This document shows positions 1 through 7,706 of a stretch of DNA of 38,152 nt, piece after piece. Source of the DNA: FCB group bacterium (GTDB lineage: Bacteria; Zixibacteria; MSB-5A5; GN15; JAAZOE01). The translations under genes and the position numbers were made by a program. Below the pieces are notes generated by a model. The model made no database searches. It saw only the letters and a list, made by a program, of their open reading frames with translations, and was not told where the DNA came from. Numbering within the stretch: position 1 is the first letter of the stretch; every line of letters begins with the position of its first letter. The stretch covers positions 1-38,152 of the forward strand of contig JAAEQF010000390.1 in the NCBI GenBank assembly GCA_024231695.1. The letters are read 5' to 3'.

Positions 1-307
1 AGGTGACGGTCTTGGAGGCCATGGAAATATTGATAATATCTGTCAATCTTGAGCAATTGACGACATATCCGCGACCTAATGCGGCTCCGGCCAATCCGGT
101 TCCACCGCCACGCGGCGTGATAATCTTTCCGGCGGCAATGGCCTCTGTCACAGCAGCAACAGCCTCCCGCTCGCTTTCGGGTGAAATCACTTTTGTCGGC
201 TGAATTCGGTATATCGAGGCATCCGAAGCAAAGGCTTCGAGTGAAAGACACGATTCGGAGCGCGTTGCCCCAAAATAGCTTACCCTGGCGCTTCTCTTTT
301 TCATCAT
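1..307 (-). CDS. FAD-linked oxidase, N-terminal fragment (cut by window edge)
   Basis: The reverse strand is open from an ATGATG at 307-302 to the window edge, giving 102 codons of the N-terminus. After about 35 residues comes the PCMH-type FAD-binding (FAD_binding_4) signature: a PTKVISPESE segment, then TPRGGGTGLAGAALG, the loop that holds the FAD pyrophosphate in glycolate oxidase/D-lactate dehydrogenase (GlcD) type enzymes. The substrate cannot be told from this fragment; lactate, glycolate or glycerol-3-phosphate oxidation are all possible. No ribosome binding site precedes the ATGs, and a good -10 box lies only about 5 bp upstream, so the message may be leaderless. The gene is divergent from the Rrf2 regulator. 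Confidence 0.8.
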   Translation of the reverse strand, partial: MMKKRSARVSYFGATRSESCLSLEAFASDASIYRIQPTKVISPESEREAVAAVTEAIAAGKIITPRGGGTGLAGAALGRGYVVNCSRLTDIINISMASKTVT

Positions 308-311
308 TCAC

Positions 312-339
312 AATATATTGAATTGAATAGGCAAGTCAA
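312..339 (-). promoter_or_regulatory. Predicted promoter of the FAD-linked oxidase gene
   Basis: On the reverse strand a TTGACT (339-334) is followed after 16 bp by TATATT (317-312). The expected start point, about 305, coincides with the first ATGs of the gene, which implies an mRNA with almost no 5' leader. Sequence match only. Confidence 0.5.
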
Positions 340-495
340 GTCATGGCCCGACGCCTTTCGAAGAGAATTAATAAAAATGGTTGTTGCATAATATTGTGTA
401 AAATGGTATATATATTTTATCAACACTGGAGAGGATGAGGCATTAATTTTTAAAATAGTTTCAGACGAGTCGGTCATCTAAAGGAATTATTAGGG

Positions 496-524
496 TTGAC
501 TTGTTATGTGATTGAAACTATAAT
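496..524 (+). promoter_or_regulatory. Sigma-70 type promoter of the Rrf2 regulator gene
   Basis: TTGACT (496-501), a 17-bp spacer and a perfect TATAAT (519-524). The predicted start is near 531, giving a leader of about 50 nt that contains the palindrome at 543-560. The rest of 308-580 is AT-rich with no gene visible. Confidence 0.75.
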
Positions 525-542
525 TTTGCATTAGTGTTATAT

Positions 543-560
543 CTATCCCGTTCGGGATAG
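543..560 (+). promoter_or_regulatory. Perfect inverted repeat, likely autoregulatory operator
   Basis: CTATCCCGTTCGGGATAG has 8-bp perfectly complementary arms around TT. It lies just downstream of the predicted start point and 20 bp before the ATG of the Rrf2 gene, where a dimeric winged-helix regulator could repress its own gene. As RNA it could also form a 7-bp hairpin with a GUUC loop. Confidence 0.55.
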
Positions 561-580
561 AAGCAATGCGGTGGTGAAAA

Positions 581-1009
581 ATGCAGTTTACTAAAGCGGA
601 GGAGTATGGTATTTTCGGTGTATTGTATCTGGCCGATCAGCCGGTTGGCAAAGTAACACCATTATCGGAAATATCAGAGCTTCAGGAAGTGCCTGAGAAA
701 TTCTTGGCGAAGATTTTTCAGTCATTGACTCGATCCGGATTGATTCGGTCTCACCGAGGTGTCAAGGGAGGCTTCTCTTTGGGGAGACCGGCCAACAGGA
801 TTTCGATTAGACAAATAGTCGAAAGTATCCAGGGTCCGTACTTCATCGCAAAATGTCTGCATACTGGGGAGATATGCGACAAAACAAATTGCCCGATTAA
901 AACCATGTTGAACAAGGCTCAAACCGCCATGATTGGTGTTTTTGAAGGGCATTCTGTGGCCGATTTACTAAAAATGCAAAAACGGTCACAAGTTCCTCAG
1001 AACGTTTGA
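581..1009 (+). CDS. Rrf2 family transcriptional regulator (IscR/NsrR-like, Fe-S binding type)
   Basis: A 142-aa protein with the Rrf2 winged-helix layout. It starts MQFTKAEEYGIFGVLYLA, followed by the recognition region VPEKFLAKIFQSLTRSGLIRS and the wing HRGVKGGFSLGRP (about 59-70). Three cysteines at 92, 99 and 104 sit where IscR and NsrR bind a [2Fe-2S] or [4Fe-4S] cluster; the C-x6-C-x4-C spacing differs slightly from E. coli IscR (92/98/104). An SD-like GGTGGTGA precedes the ATG. It has its own strong promoter and a palindrome in the leader. Downstream are dcd, which has its own promoter, and PFOR, an Fe-S enzyme, so a redox or iron-sulfur sensing role is plausible. The target genes are inferred, not shown. 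Confidence 0.88.
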   Translation: MQFTKAEEYGIFGVLYLADQPVGKVTPLSEISELQEVPEKFLAKIFQSLTRSGLIRSHRGVKGGFSLGRPANRISIRQIVESIQGPYFIAKCLHTGEICDKTNCPIKTMLNKAQTAMIGVFEGHSVADLLKMQKRSQVPQNV

Positions 1010-1034
1010 CATTTTGCCCATTTTGTTGTAAAAT
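1006..1034 (+). promoter_or_regulatory. Sigma-70 type promoter of dcd, overlapping the upstream stop codon
   Basis: TTGACA (1006-1011) includes the TGA stop of the Rrf2 gene. A 17-bp spacer leads to TAAAAT (1029-1034). The leader (about 1041-1089) contains CAGATT and GGAGAC segments able to pair with AATCTG (1042-1047) and GTCTCC (1035-1040). Confidence 0.65.
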
Positions 1035-1089
1035 GTCTCCTAATCTGCCTTTTTTTAGACAGATTGACTGTAACTTGGAGACATGACAA

Positions 1090-1641
1090 ATGGCAATAAA
1101 GTCCGACACCTGGATCAAGAGAATGGCCCGGGATCACCGAATGATCCAGCCGTTTTCACCAAAACAAGTGCGTAAGGGCATTTCGTACGGGCTCTCGTCG
1201 TATGGATACGACATTAGAGTGGCCGACGAATTTTCGATATTTACCGGAATCAATTCACAGATCATAGACCCAAAGGCCTTTGACGAAAGTGCTTTTACGA
1301 CGGTCAAGGCCAAATCGATTCTAATCCCTCCCCACTCGATTGCCCTGGCTCGGACGGTGGAATATTTCAGAATTCCAAGAAGTATTCTGACCATATGTTT
1401 GGGCAAGTCCACTTATGCCAGGTGCGGCATTATCGTCAACGTCACTCCTTTCGAACCGGAATGGGAAGGCTTCGCAACCATGGAGTTGTCGAATACCACT
1501 CCCTTGCCGGTCCGCGTCTATGCCAACGAAGGTATCGCCCAGCTGCTTTTTCTGGAATCGGATGAGGTTTGCGAGATATCTTACGCTGACAAAAAAGGAA
1601 AATACCAAGCCCAAAAGAAGATTACTCCGGCAAAGGTTTAG
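1090..1641 (+). CDS. dcd: dCTP deaminase
   Basis: A 183-aa protein of the trimeric dUTPase/dCTP deaminase fold. It converts dCTP to dUTP and ammonia, feeding dUMP for thymidylate synthesis. Visible motifs are [11 protein letters not shown] (37-46), the nucleotide-binding GKSTYARCG (105-113), and [19 protein letters not shown], in which Glu132 aligns with the catalytic Glu138 of E. coli Dcd. The C-terminal part (from about 150) is the GIAQLLFLE strand typical of the family. The length matches bacterial Dcd (180-195 aa). The start is fixed by GGAG at 1077-1080. An out-of-frame ATG at 1083 is ignored. A bifunctional deaminase-dUTPase is less likely but not excluded. Confidence 0.93.
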   Translation: MAIKSDTWIKRMARDHRMIQPFSPKQVRKGISYGLSSYGYDIRVADEFSIFTGINSQIIDPKAFDESAFTTVKAKSILIPPHSIALARTVEYFRIPRSILTICLGKSTYARCGIIVNVTPFEPEWEGFATMELSNTTPLPVRVYANEGIAQLLFLESDEVCEISYADKKGKYQAQKKITPAKV

Positions 1642-1810
1642 ACGGACCGGGGCCGAAAGGAAATGAAGCGGGATTTTCGCACGATGAAGGCATTTGCCCT
1701 CGTCCCTCGAAAACCGCAACAGAAATAAAAACGCTGTAAGTAAGCGAGAACAGTTTTGCCCTCAATGCCAAAGTGCAGTTGAGAAATTGGGAGAGCTAAG
1801 GAGAATAGCA

Positions 1811-4800
1811 ATGAAGAGTGCCCCAACAGCTAAAAATAAAGACAAAGCCCTGTCGGACGGCAAGAACCAACCGGCGTCGAAAATGATTACTATCGACGGT
1901 AATTCAGCTGTCGCCCGCGTGGCCCACGGCGTTAGCGAAGTCGTCGCCATTTATCCAATTACCCCTTCATCGGATATGGGCGAAGTGGCCGACGCAATGT
2001 CCGCCGCAGGAAAAACCAATATTTGGGGATCGATCCCCGAAGTCACCGAAATGCAGTCCGAAGCCGGTGCCGCCGGGGCCGTGCATGGCGCCCTGACAAC
2101 CGGTGCCCTGTCCACAACGTTTACGGCCTCACAGGGCTTGCTCCTGATGATCCCGAACATGTTCAAAATCGCCGGCGAAATGACTCCGACGGTCTTCCAT
2201 GTTTCGGCCCGAGCCGTGGCCACTCACGCCCTGTCAATTTTCGGTGACCACTCCGATATCATGGCCGTTCGCTCGACCGGGTTCGGCATCTTACTCTCCG
2301 GATCGGTGCAGGAAGCTATGGATATGCCCCTCATTGCGCAGGCGGCATCGATGAAAAGCCGGGTGCCGATGATCCATGCTTTTGACGGTTTCCGTACTTC
2401 TCACGAAGTCCAGAAAGTAACCGAAGTAACCAGAGACGTCATGGGTGAGATGATCACCGATGATCTGGTTGCCGAACACCGCGCCCGGGCCTTGACCCCT
2501 GATCGACCGACTATTCAGGGCACGTCCCAGAATCCCGATGTCTTTTTCCAGTCCCGCGAAACGGTTAACAAATATTATCTGGCCGCCCCGAAAATCATTC
2601 AGGAAGCAATGAATCAGTTCGCCGCCCTGACTGGTCGCCAGTACAAGGTTTTCGATTATTTCGGCGCCCCCGACGCCGAACGGGTAGTGATTATCATGGG
2701 TTCAGCCGCCGAAACGGTTCACGAAACGGTCGATTATCTGAACAGCCAGGGCGAAAAAGTCGGTGTCTTAAAAGTCCGTCTCTACCGCCCCTTCTCGATT
2801 GATGCTTTCGTTCAGGCTCTGCCCAAAACGGTTAAAGCCATCGCTGTGATGGATCGGACCAAAGAGCCGGGCGCCATGGGTGAACCGATGTATCTCGATG
2901 TCCAGAGTGCCCTGCGTGAAGCCCAACAAAACGGTCAACTGCAATTTGACCGGATGCCGGAAGTTGTCGGCGGACGTTACGGCCTGGGATCGAAAGATTT
3001 CACCGCCGCCGATGCCAAAGGTATTTTCGAAAACCTCGGTACTGATAAACCGAAAAACCACTTCACCGTTTCCATCGTTGATGACGTCACCAATACCAGT
3101 CTCGACTACGACCGCAAATTCAGCCTCGAACCAGAATCGGTGCATCGGGCTTTGTTCTACGGGCTCGGTTCCGACGGTACCGTTGGAGCTAACAAGAACA
3201 CGATCAAAATCATCGGTGAAAACACCAGTAATTACGCTCAGGGTTATTTTGTTTATGATTCGAAAAAGGCCGGAGCGGTCACCATTTCCCATGTTCGTTT
3301 CAGCAAAGACCCGATCCGCAGTCCCTACCTGATCAGCAAAGCCAATCTGGTGGCCTGTCATAATTTCTCCTTCCTGGAGAAATACGACATGCTTGAAAGC
3401 GTCACCGAAAACGGCACCTTTCTGCTCAACAGTCCTTTCGGGGCCGACGAAGTCTGGGACAAAATGCCCTGCGAAGTGCAACAGCAGATCATCGACAAGA
3501 AGCTTAATTTCTTCGTCATCGACGCCATCGCCCTGGGACACCAACTGGGACTCGGAGCGCGCATCAACATGATCATGCAGACTGCCTTCTTCATGATCTC
3601 CAAAATTCTGCCGGAAGACCGGTCAGTGGAGGAAATCAAAAAGGCGATTAAGAAAACCTACGGCTCCAAGGGCGACAAAATTGTCAACATGAACTATGCC
3701 GCCGTGGACGCGGCCAAAGACGCCATCTTCAAAGTAGATTATCCTCAGACGGCTTCCTCGCCGATCTGCCGCCCGGCGGTCGTTCCCGACCATTCGCCGA
3801 AATTCGTCAAGGAAGTACTGGCGCCGATGATTTCCGGTAAAGGAGATGATCTGCCTGTTTCAGCCTTCCCCGATGACGGCACTTACATGACCGGCACGAC
3901 ACAGTTTGAAAAGCGGAATATCGCCTTCGATATTCCGGCCTGGAATGAAGACGTTTGTATTCAGTGCGGCCAGTGTGTTCTGGTCTGCCCCCACGCGGCC
4001 ATTCTGCAAAAAGCATATGACCCTTCCGAACTGGGCAAAGCGCCCGAAACCTTTAAGGCCGTGGATGCCAAAGGTCCCAAATTCAAGGGTCTGAAATACA
4101 CTCTGCAAGTGGCTCCCGAGGACTGTACTGGATGCACAATTTGCGTCAATGTCTGCCCCGCCTGGGAAAAGGACGAAAACAAACAGAAGACCGAGCGGAA
4201 AGCGATCAATATGACGCCGCAGGCTCCGTTGCGTAAAGCCGAAGTCGCGAATTTCGATTTCTTCCTGTCTCTGCCGGAAACCGATCCGGCCCTGTACGAT
4301 ATCGGCACGGTTAAAGGCAGTCAGTTCGTCAAACCGTTGTTTGAGTTTTCCGGGGCCTGTTCCGGCTGCGGCGAGACACCATACGTCAAACTGCTGACGC
4401 AGTTATTCGGCGATCGCGCCATCATCGGCAACGCCACCGGCTGCTCTTCGATTTACGGCGGTAACCTGCCGACAACTCCGTTCACCGTTCGCGCCGACGG
4501 CCGCGGGCCAACCTGGTCCAATTCGCTCTTCGAGGATTGTGCCGAATTCTCCATGGGTATGCGCTTGACCGTGGACAAGCTGAAAACCTACGCGACCGAA
4601 CTTCTTCAGCGTGTCTCCCCCGATGATTTCGAGGAAATTGTCAATGCCGATCAGTCCAACCCAGTGGCGATCGAAGAACAACGGGCACGGGTGGAAAGCC
4701 TGAAAAAGAAACTGGCCGGCAATGACGATGCCGAAGCCAAACGACTTCTGACCGTGGCCGATTATCTGGTCAACAAATCGGTCTGGGGTGTCGGTGGTGA

Positions 4801-5452
4801 CGGCTGGGCCTACGATATCGGTTACGGTGGTCTCGATCATGTCATCGCTTCCGGCAAGAATGTCAACCTTCTGGTTCTGGACACCGAAGTTTATTCCAAC
4901 ACCGGCGGGCAGATGTCCAAATCAACGCCGCGTGGAGCCACGGCCAAGTTTGCCGCCGCGGGCAAGCCGCTTCCCAAAAAGGATCTGGCCATGATGGCCA
5001 TGGCCTACGGCAACGTCTATGTCGCTCGCATAGCCATGGGCGCCAGCCAGAATCAGACGGTCAAGGCCTTTATGGAAGCCGAGGCATATCCCGGACCGTC
5101 TTTGATCATCGCCTATTCGCACTGTATCGCTCATGGTATCGATATGGCTCGCGGAATGGACGAGCAGGTCAAGGCCGTCAAATGCGGTCACTGGCCGCTG
5201 GTCCGATTCAACCCGCTCGCTATTGAGGAAGGAAAGAATCCGATGACACTCGATTCCAAACCGCCCTCTATTGATTACAGTGAGTACGCCATGGGAGAAA
5301 ACCGCTGGCGGTCGCTCAAGGGTATCGATCCGGCACGGGCCGAGAAACTGGTCAAAATGGCCGGAAAAGATGCTCTGCTCAGATATCACGTCTATGAGCA
5401 ATTGGTCAAGCTCAATTTCGACAACTTGGGCGAAGGCGAGTCTAAAGAATAG
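1811..5452 (+). CDS. nifJ: Pyruvate:ferredoxin (flavodoxin) oxidoreductase, single-chain
   Basis: This single-chain PFOR (about 1213 aa) oxidises pyruvate with CoA to acetyl-CoA and CO2, passing electrons to ferredoxin or flavodoxin. Domain order: N-terminal domain with YPITPSSDMGE, domain II, the gamma domain with GRGGDG-like regions replaced by the usual PFOR core, two [4Fe-4S] motifs (CIQCGQCVLVCP near residue 716 and CTGCTICVNVCP near 771), and the TPP domain with CSGCGETPY (about 850), GGDGWAYDIGYGG (about 995) and VYSNTGGQMSKSTPRG (about 1027). The reading frame is open from 1694, but AAGGAG at 1798-1803 sets the start at ATG 1811. The alternative ATG at 1883 lacks such a site. No clear separate promoter was seen in the 169-bp gap after dcd. 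A terminator follows. Confidence 0.95.
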   Translation: MKSAPTAKNKDKALSDGKNQPASKMITIDGNSAVARVAHGVSEVVAIYPITPSSDMGEVADAMSAAGKTNIWGSIPEVTEMQSEAGAAGAVHGALTTGALSTTFTASQGLLLMIPNMFKIAGEMTPTVFHVSARAVATHALSIFGDHSDIMAVRSTGFGILLSGSVQEAMDMPLIAQAASMKSRVPMIHAFDGFRTSHEVQKVTEVTRDVMGEMITDDLVAEHRARALTPDRPTIQGTSQNPDVFFQSRETVNKYYLAAPKIIQEAMNQFAALTGRQYKVFDYFGAPDAERVVIIMGSAAETVHETVDYLNSQGEKVGVLKVRLYRPFSIDAFVQALPKTVKAIAVMDRTKEPGAMGEPMYLDVQSALREAQQNGQLQFDRMPEVVGGRYGLGSKDFTAADAKGIFENLGTDKPKNHFTVSIVDDVTNTSLDYDRKFSLEPESVHRALFYGLGSDGTVGANKNTIKIIGENTSNYAQGYFVYDSKKAGAVTISHVRFSKDPIRSPYLISKANLVACHNFSFLEKYDMLESVTENGTFLLNSPFGADEVWDKMPCEVQQQIIDKKLNFFVIDAIALGHQLGLGARINMIMQTAFFMISKILPEDRSVEEIKKAIKKTYGSKGDKIVNMNYAAVDAAKDAIFKVDYPQTASSPICRPAVVPDHSPKFVKEVLAPMISGKGDDLPVSAFPDDGTYMTGTTQFEKRNIAFDIPAWNEDVCIQCGQCVLVCPHAAILQKAYDPSELGKAPETFKAVDAKGPKFKGLKYTLQVAPEDCTGCTICVNVCPAWEKDENKQKTERKAINMTPQAPLRKAEVANFDFFLSLPETDPALYDIGTVKGSQFVKPLFEFSGACSGCGETPYVKLLTQLFGDRAIIGNATGCSSIYGGNLPTTPFTVRADGRGPTWSNSLFEDCAEFSMGMRLTVDKLKTYATELLQRVSPDDFEEIVNADQSNPVAIEEQRARVESLKKKLAGNDDAEAKRLLTVADYLVNKSVWGVGGDGWAYDIGYGGLDHVIASGKNVNLLVLDTEVYSNTGGQMSKSTPRGATAKFAAAGKPLPKKDLAMMAMAYGNVYVARIAMGASQNQTVKAFMEAEAYPGPSLIIAYSHCIAHGIDMARGMDEQVKAVKCGHWPLVRFNPLAIEEGKNPMTLDSKPPSIDYSEYAMGENRWRSLKGIDPARAEKLVKMAGKDALLRYHVYEQLVKLNFDNLGEGESKE

Positions 5453-5476
5453 CAACGCCTTAGAGGCAATCTATCA

Positions 5477-5510
5477 AAACCGCCGGATTTTACATTCCGG
5501 CGGTTTTTTT
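5477..5510 (+). terminator. Rho-independent terminator after PFOR
   Basis: An 11-bp stem (5477-5487 with 5496-5506, core ACCGCCGGA/TCCGGCGGT) with an 8-nt loop runs into a T7 tract. Confidence 0.9.
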
Positions 5511-5616
5511 ATCCGGTAAAAATCACCGTCAAATCAAATTATTTGCAAGCCGCCCTTAAGCTTAGCCGTTTCTCTTCCGATAATAAACCAAAACAGTTTT
5601 ATATCGAGGAGGATCC

Positions 5617-6498
5617 ATGCGCTCCAAGTTTTTTATTCCCTTAGTGATAGTTCTTTCGTGCCTTTTGGTAGTTCCTGTTTTCGGGCAGACCGAAGATGAA
5701 ATTGTAGCCAAATTTCTGAAAAAAGCAGAGAAAAAGAGAGTCAAAAAAACCGGGTTTGCCGTCATTCACGGATCATACGGACGCCTGGACAATAACAACA
5801 CCTATAATCAGTTCGCCACCCAGATTTCACCTCAAATCGCCGGAACTCAGGGTTTGGGTGCCGGATTACCCGGAATCTACCGCTCCAAGGAATTTTTCGC
5901 GGGTTTTGGAATTATGGCCGCTCCCAAGGCATCAGTTACCTTCGGTTTCAATTACTGGTTGAAACTGGGCTCAGACCAAAATGGAGATTTCAATCTGACC
6001 CTGCTCAATGCCGCCGATTCAGTTGACCATCTCGGTTTTGACCTGACCTCTGAAATCCAGATTTTTGGTCTTTCCAGCAGCGTGGATTACTATCTTCTCA
6101 ATCCACCGACCGATGAAGGAGTCTTGCCCGGATTGTCCTTGAAAGCGGTTCTTGGCGGCGGCTATTACTTCGCCAAATGGCAGCTTTGGGATAGTTTTGC
6201 CGGTAATAATCTCGACGCCGCCGATGGCGACGACCCGATTACCGTGGTCGAAGGAAAGCTTTCCGGTTCAGCCCCAGGATTCACAATCGGTATGGCCGCA
6301 GAATTTCCGATCGGTGTAGCCGGATTGGTAGTCGAAGGATCAGCGCTTTATCGGTATTTGAACTTCTCGTCCATGAAATGGTATAATGAAAGTGACGAAG
6401 AGATCGTAGCCACTTATCAGAATGACGGTGAAAGAGTTGAACTTGACTTTTCCGGACCTCGCGCTCGTATGGGATTTAAACGCTATTTCAGCTGGTAA
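5617..6498 (+). CDS. Secreted outer-membrane beta-barrel-like protein of unknown function
   Basis: A 293-aa protein that begins with a clear signal peptide (basic MRSK, hydrophobic core to about 20, cleavage after PVFG/QTEDE). A short Lys-rich helix follows (about 25-46). The rest alternates hydrophobic and polar residues and is rich in Gly and aromatics, with many short FGFNYWLKLG-like strands, and ends KRYFSW; a C-terminal aromatic is typical of outer-membrane barrels inserted by BamA. No specific family is recognised. GAGGAGG at 5606-5612 fixes the start. It is flanked by a terminator upstream and by a promoter for the next gene at 6502-6530, so it is probably transcribed alone. No promoter in 5511-5600 is convincing. 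Confidence 0.75.
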   Translation: MRSKFFIPLVIVLSCLLVVPVFGQTEDEIVAKFLKKAEKKRVKKTGFAVIHGSYGRLDNNNTYNQFATQISPQIAGTQGLGAGLPGIYRSKEFFAGFGIMAAPKASVTFGFNYWLKLGSDQNGDFNLTLLNAADSVDHLGFDLTSEIQIFGLSSSVDYYLLNPPTDEGVLPGLSLKAVLGGGYYFAKWQLWDSFAGNNLDAADGDDPITVVEGKLSGSAPGFTIGMAAEFPIGVAGLVVEGSALYRYLNFSSMKWYNESDEEIVATYQNDGERVELDFSGPRARMGFKRYFSW

Positions 6499-6501
6499 AA
6501 C

Positions 6502-6530
6502 TTGTCAACGCCTGAACGTTCTGTTATATT
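6502..6530 (+). promoter_or_regulatory. Predicted promoter of the PD40 protein gene
   Basis: TTGTCA (6502-6507), 17-bp spacer, TATATT (6525-6530), starting 4 bp after the preceding stop codon. Confidence 0.6.
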
Positions 6531-6580
6531 GCGCAGCACCTTGAACGTGTATTGAATTGGGAAGATTGGAGCGCATATCC

Positions 6581-7630
6581 ATGGTTAAAAACGCAATGGC
6601 GGTCAGCTTGGCCGCCTTATTGATTCTTCTGCTTTCCGCCGGTTATATTATGGCCGGCCCCGAGACTCCGACGCAAAATGTATCCGCCGAATTAGGCAAG
6701 ATTAAAACCGGAGCCAAACCGCCCGGAAGAATTGCCTTTCTCAATGAAGGCGACGTCTGGATTATGGATACCGACGGCAAAAACCGGCAAAAAGTCTGCG
6801 CCGCCGGAAATGCCCGAGGACGGGTTTCCTTTTCCCCGGACAACAAAGTAATTGCTTTTGCCCGCCGTGGCAAAGAAGCCAGCAATCTGCCTTCAGGCGA
6901 GGGCGGAGCACATATGCTCAACGATATTTTCCTCGCCTTCGTCGATTCCGCTTCGGTCAACACCAACTGGTGGAACCGGATAACCTTCGGTCTGGGCGCC
7001 TCCTCGCCGGAATGGTCGCAGGATGGAACCGAAATCTTTTGCCAGAATGACGCCAACGCCGGCCTGGTTGACTACCTTGTTCCCAATTATCAGATGTCTC
7101 GGGTTAACGCTGGTGGCGGACAGGAAGAGTTTCTGCGCAAGGATTGGCAAACCCTGAAAACACTGATGACAATGCCGACGGTCACCGGCAACAAGCAAAA
7201 GGTCGCCTACGCCATCAGGTACAATACCGATCCAACCAAGGAATACGCCTTCCAAAACGCGGGCGTAAAAATCGTCAATATGAGCGACATTATGCAGCCC
7301 GAATCGGAAATGCGTAAAGCCTCAGCCGGTTTAAAAACGGCCACAGCGCCTTCCTGGTCACCCGATGGTCAATGGCTGGCTTATATTTCCAATGATCTGC
7401 GTAATCCCGGCCTTTATATCGTCAAGCATGATCTGTCCGACCGCCGCATGGTTTTTGCCCCCAGCGCGACCCAGCAATTGACAGTCAATCCGGTCGGCTG
7501 GTCACCCAATTCCCAATGGATGGTTTTCGCCACCGGCGATGGTACGATCTATACCATCGATATCAACGGCGATCATTTGACGCCGATAACCGGTTCCGGC
7601 TCCAACGGCTACCCGGCCTGGTCAAAATAA
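6581..7630 (+). CDS. Secreted PD40/WD40-like beta-propeller protein (TolB-like)
   Basis: A secreted protein of about 349 aa. The signal peptide MVKNAMAVSLAALLILLLSA is followed by at least four PD40 blades, each with a strand pair around SFSPDNKVIAFA, EWSQDGTEIFCQ, SWSPDGQWLAYIS and GWSPNSQWMVFATGDG. Such propellers occur in TolB and in DPP-like proteins and usually mediate protein contacts; no enzymatic domain follows. The reading frame continues upstream to a TTG at 6557, but GGAG at 6568-6571 points to ATG 6581, which also gives the cleaner signal peptide. It has its own promoter and ends at a strong bidirectional terminator. The binding partner is unknown. Confidence 0.82.
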   Translation: MVKNAMAVSLAALLILLLSAGYIMAGPETPTQNVSAELGKIKTGAKPPGRIAFLNEGDVWIMDTDGKNRQKVCAAGNARGRVSFSPDNKVIAFARRGKEASNLPSGEGGAHMLNDIFLAFVDSASVNTNWWNRITFGLGASSPEWSQDGTEIFCQNDANAGLVDYLVPNYQMSRVNAGGGQEEFLRKDWQTLKTLMTMPTVTGNKQKVAYAIRYNTDPTKEYAFQNAGVKIVNMSDIMQPESEMRKASAGLKTATAPSWSPDGQWLAYISNDLRNPGLYIVKHDLSDRRMVFAPSATQQLTVNPVGWSPNSQWMVFATGDGTIYTIDINGDHLTPITGSGSNGYPAWSK

Positions 7631-7651
7631 AATCTTTGAAAACAGATAGCC

Positions 7652-7682
7652 AAAAAAGCCCGCCAAAATGGCGGGCTTTTTT
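7652..7682. terminator. Bidirectional terminator between convergent genes
   Basis: GCCCGCC (7658-7664), loop AAAAT, GGCGGGC (7670-7676), flanked by A6 and T6, so it works on both strands: for the PD40 gene (+) and for pepA (-). Confidence 0.9.
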
Positions 7683-7706
7683 GTTGAACCTTATTATCAA
7701 AAAGAT

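Noticed and set aside
1694-1810. 39-codon N-terminal extension of PFOR with a CPQC motif
   Set aside because: AAGGAG directly before ATG 1811 and the family N-terminus make the shorter protein far more likely; the extension shows no family similarity.
2768-3544. Long minus-strand frame of 258 codons opposite PFOR
   Set aside because: Lies entirely within the strongly supported PFOR gene and follows its codon-position bias; a shadow frame.
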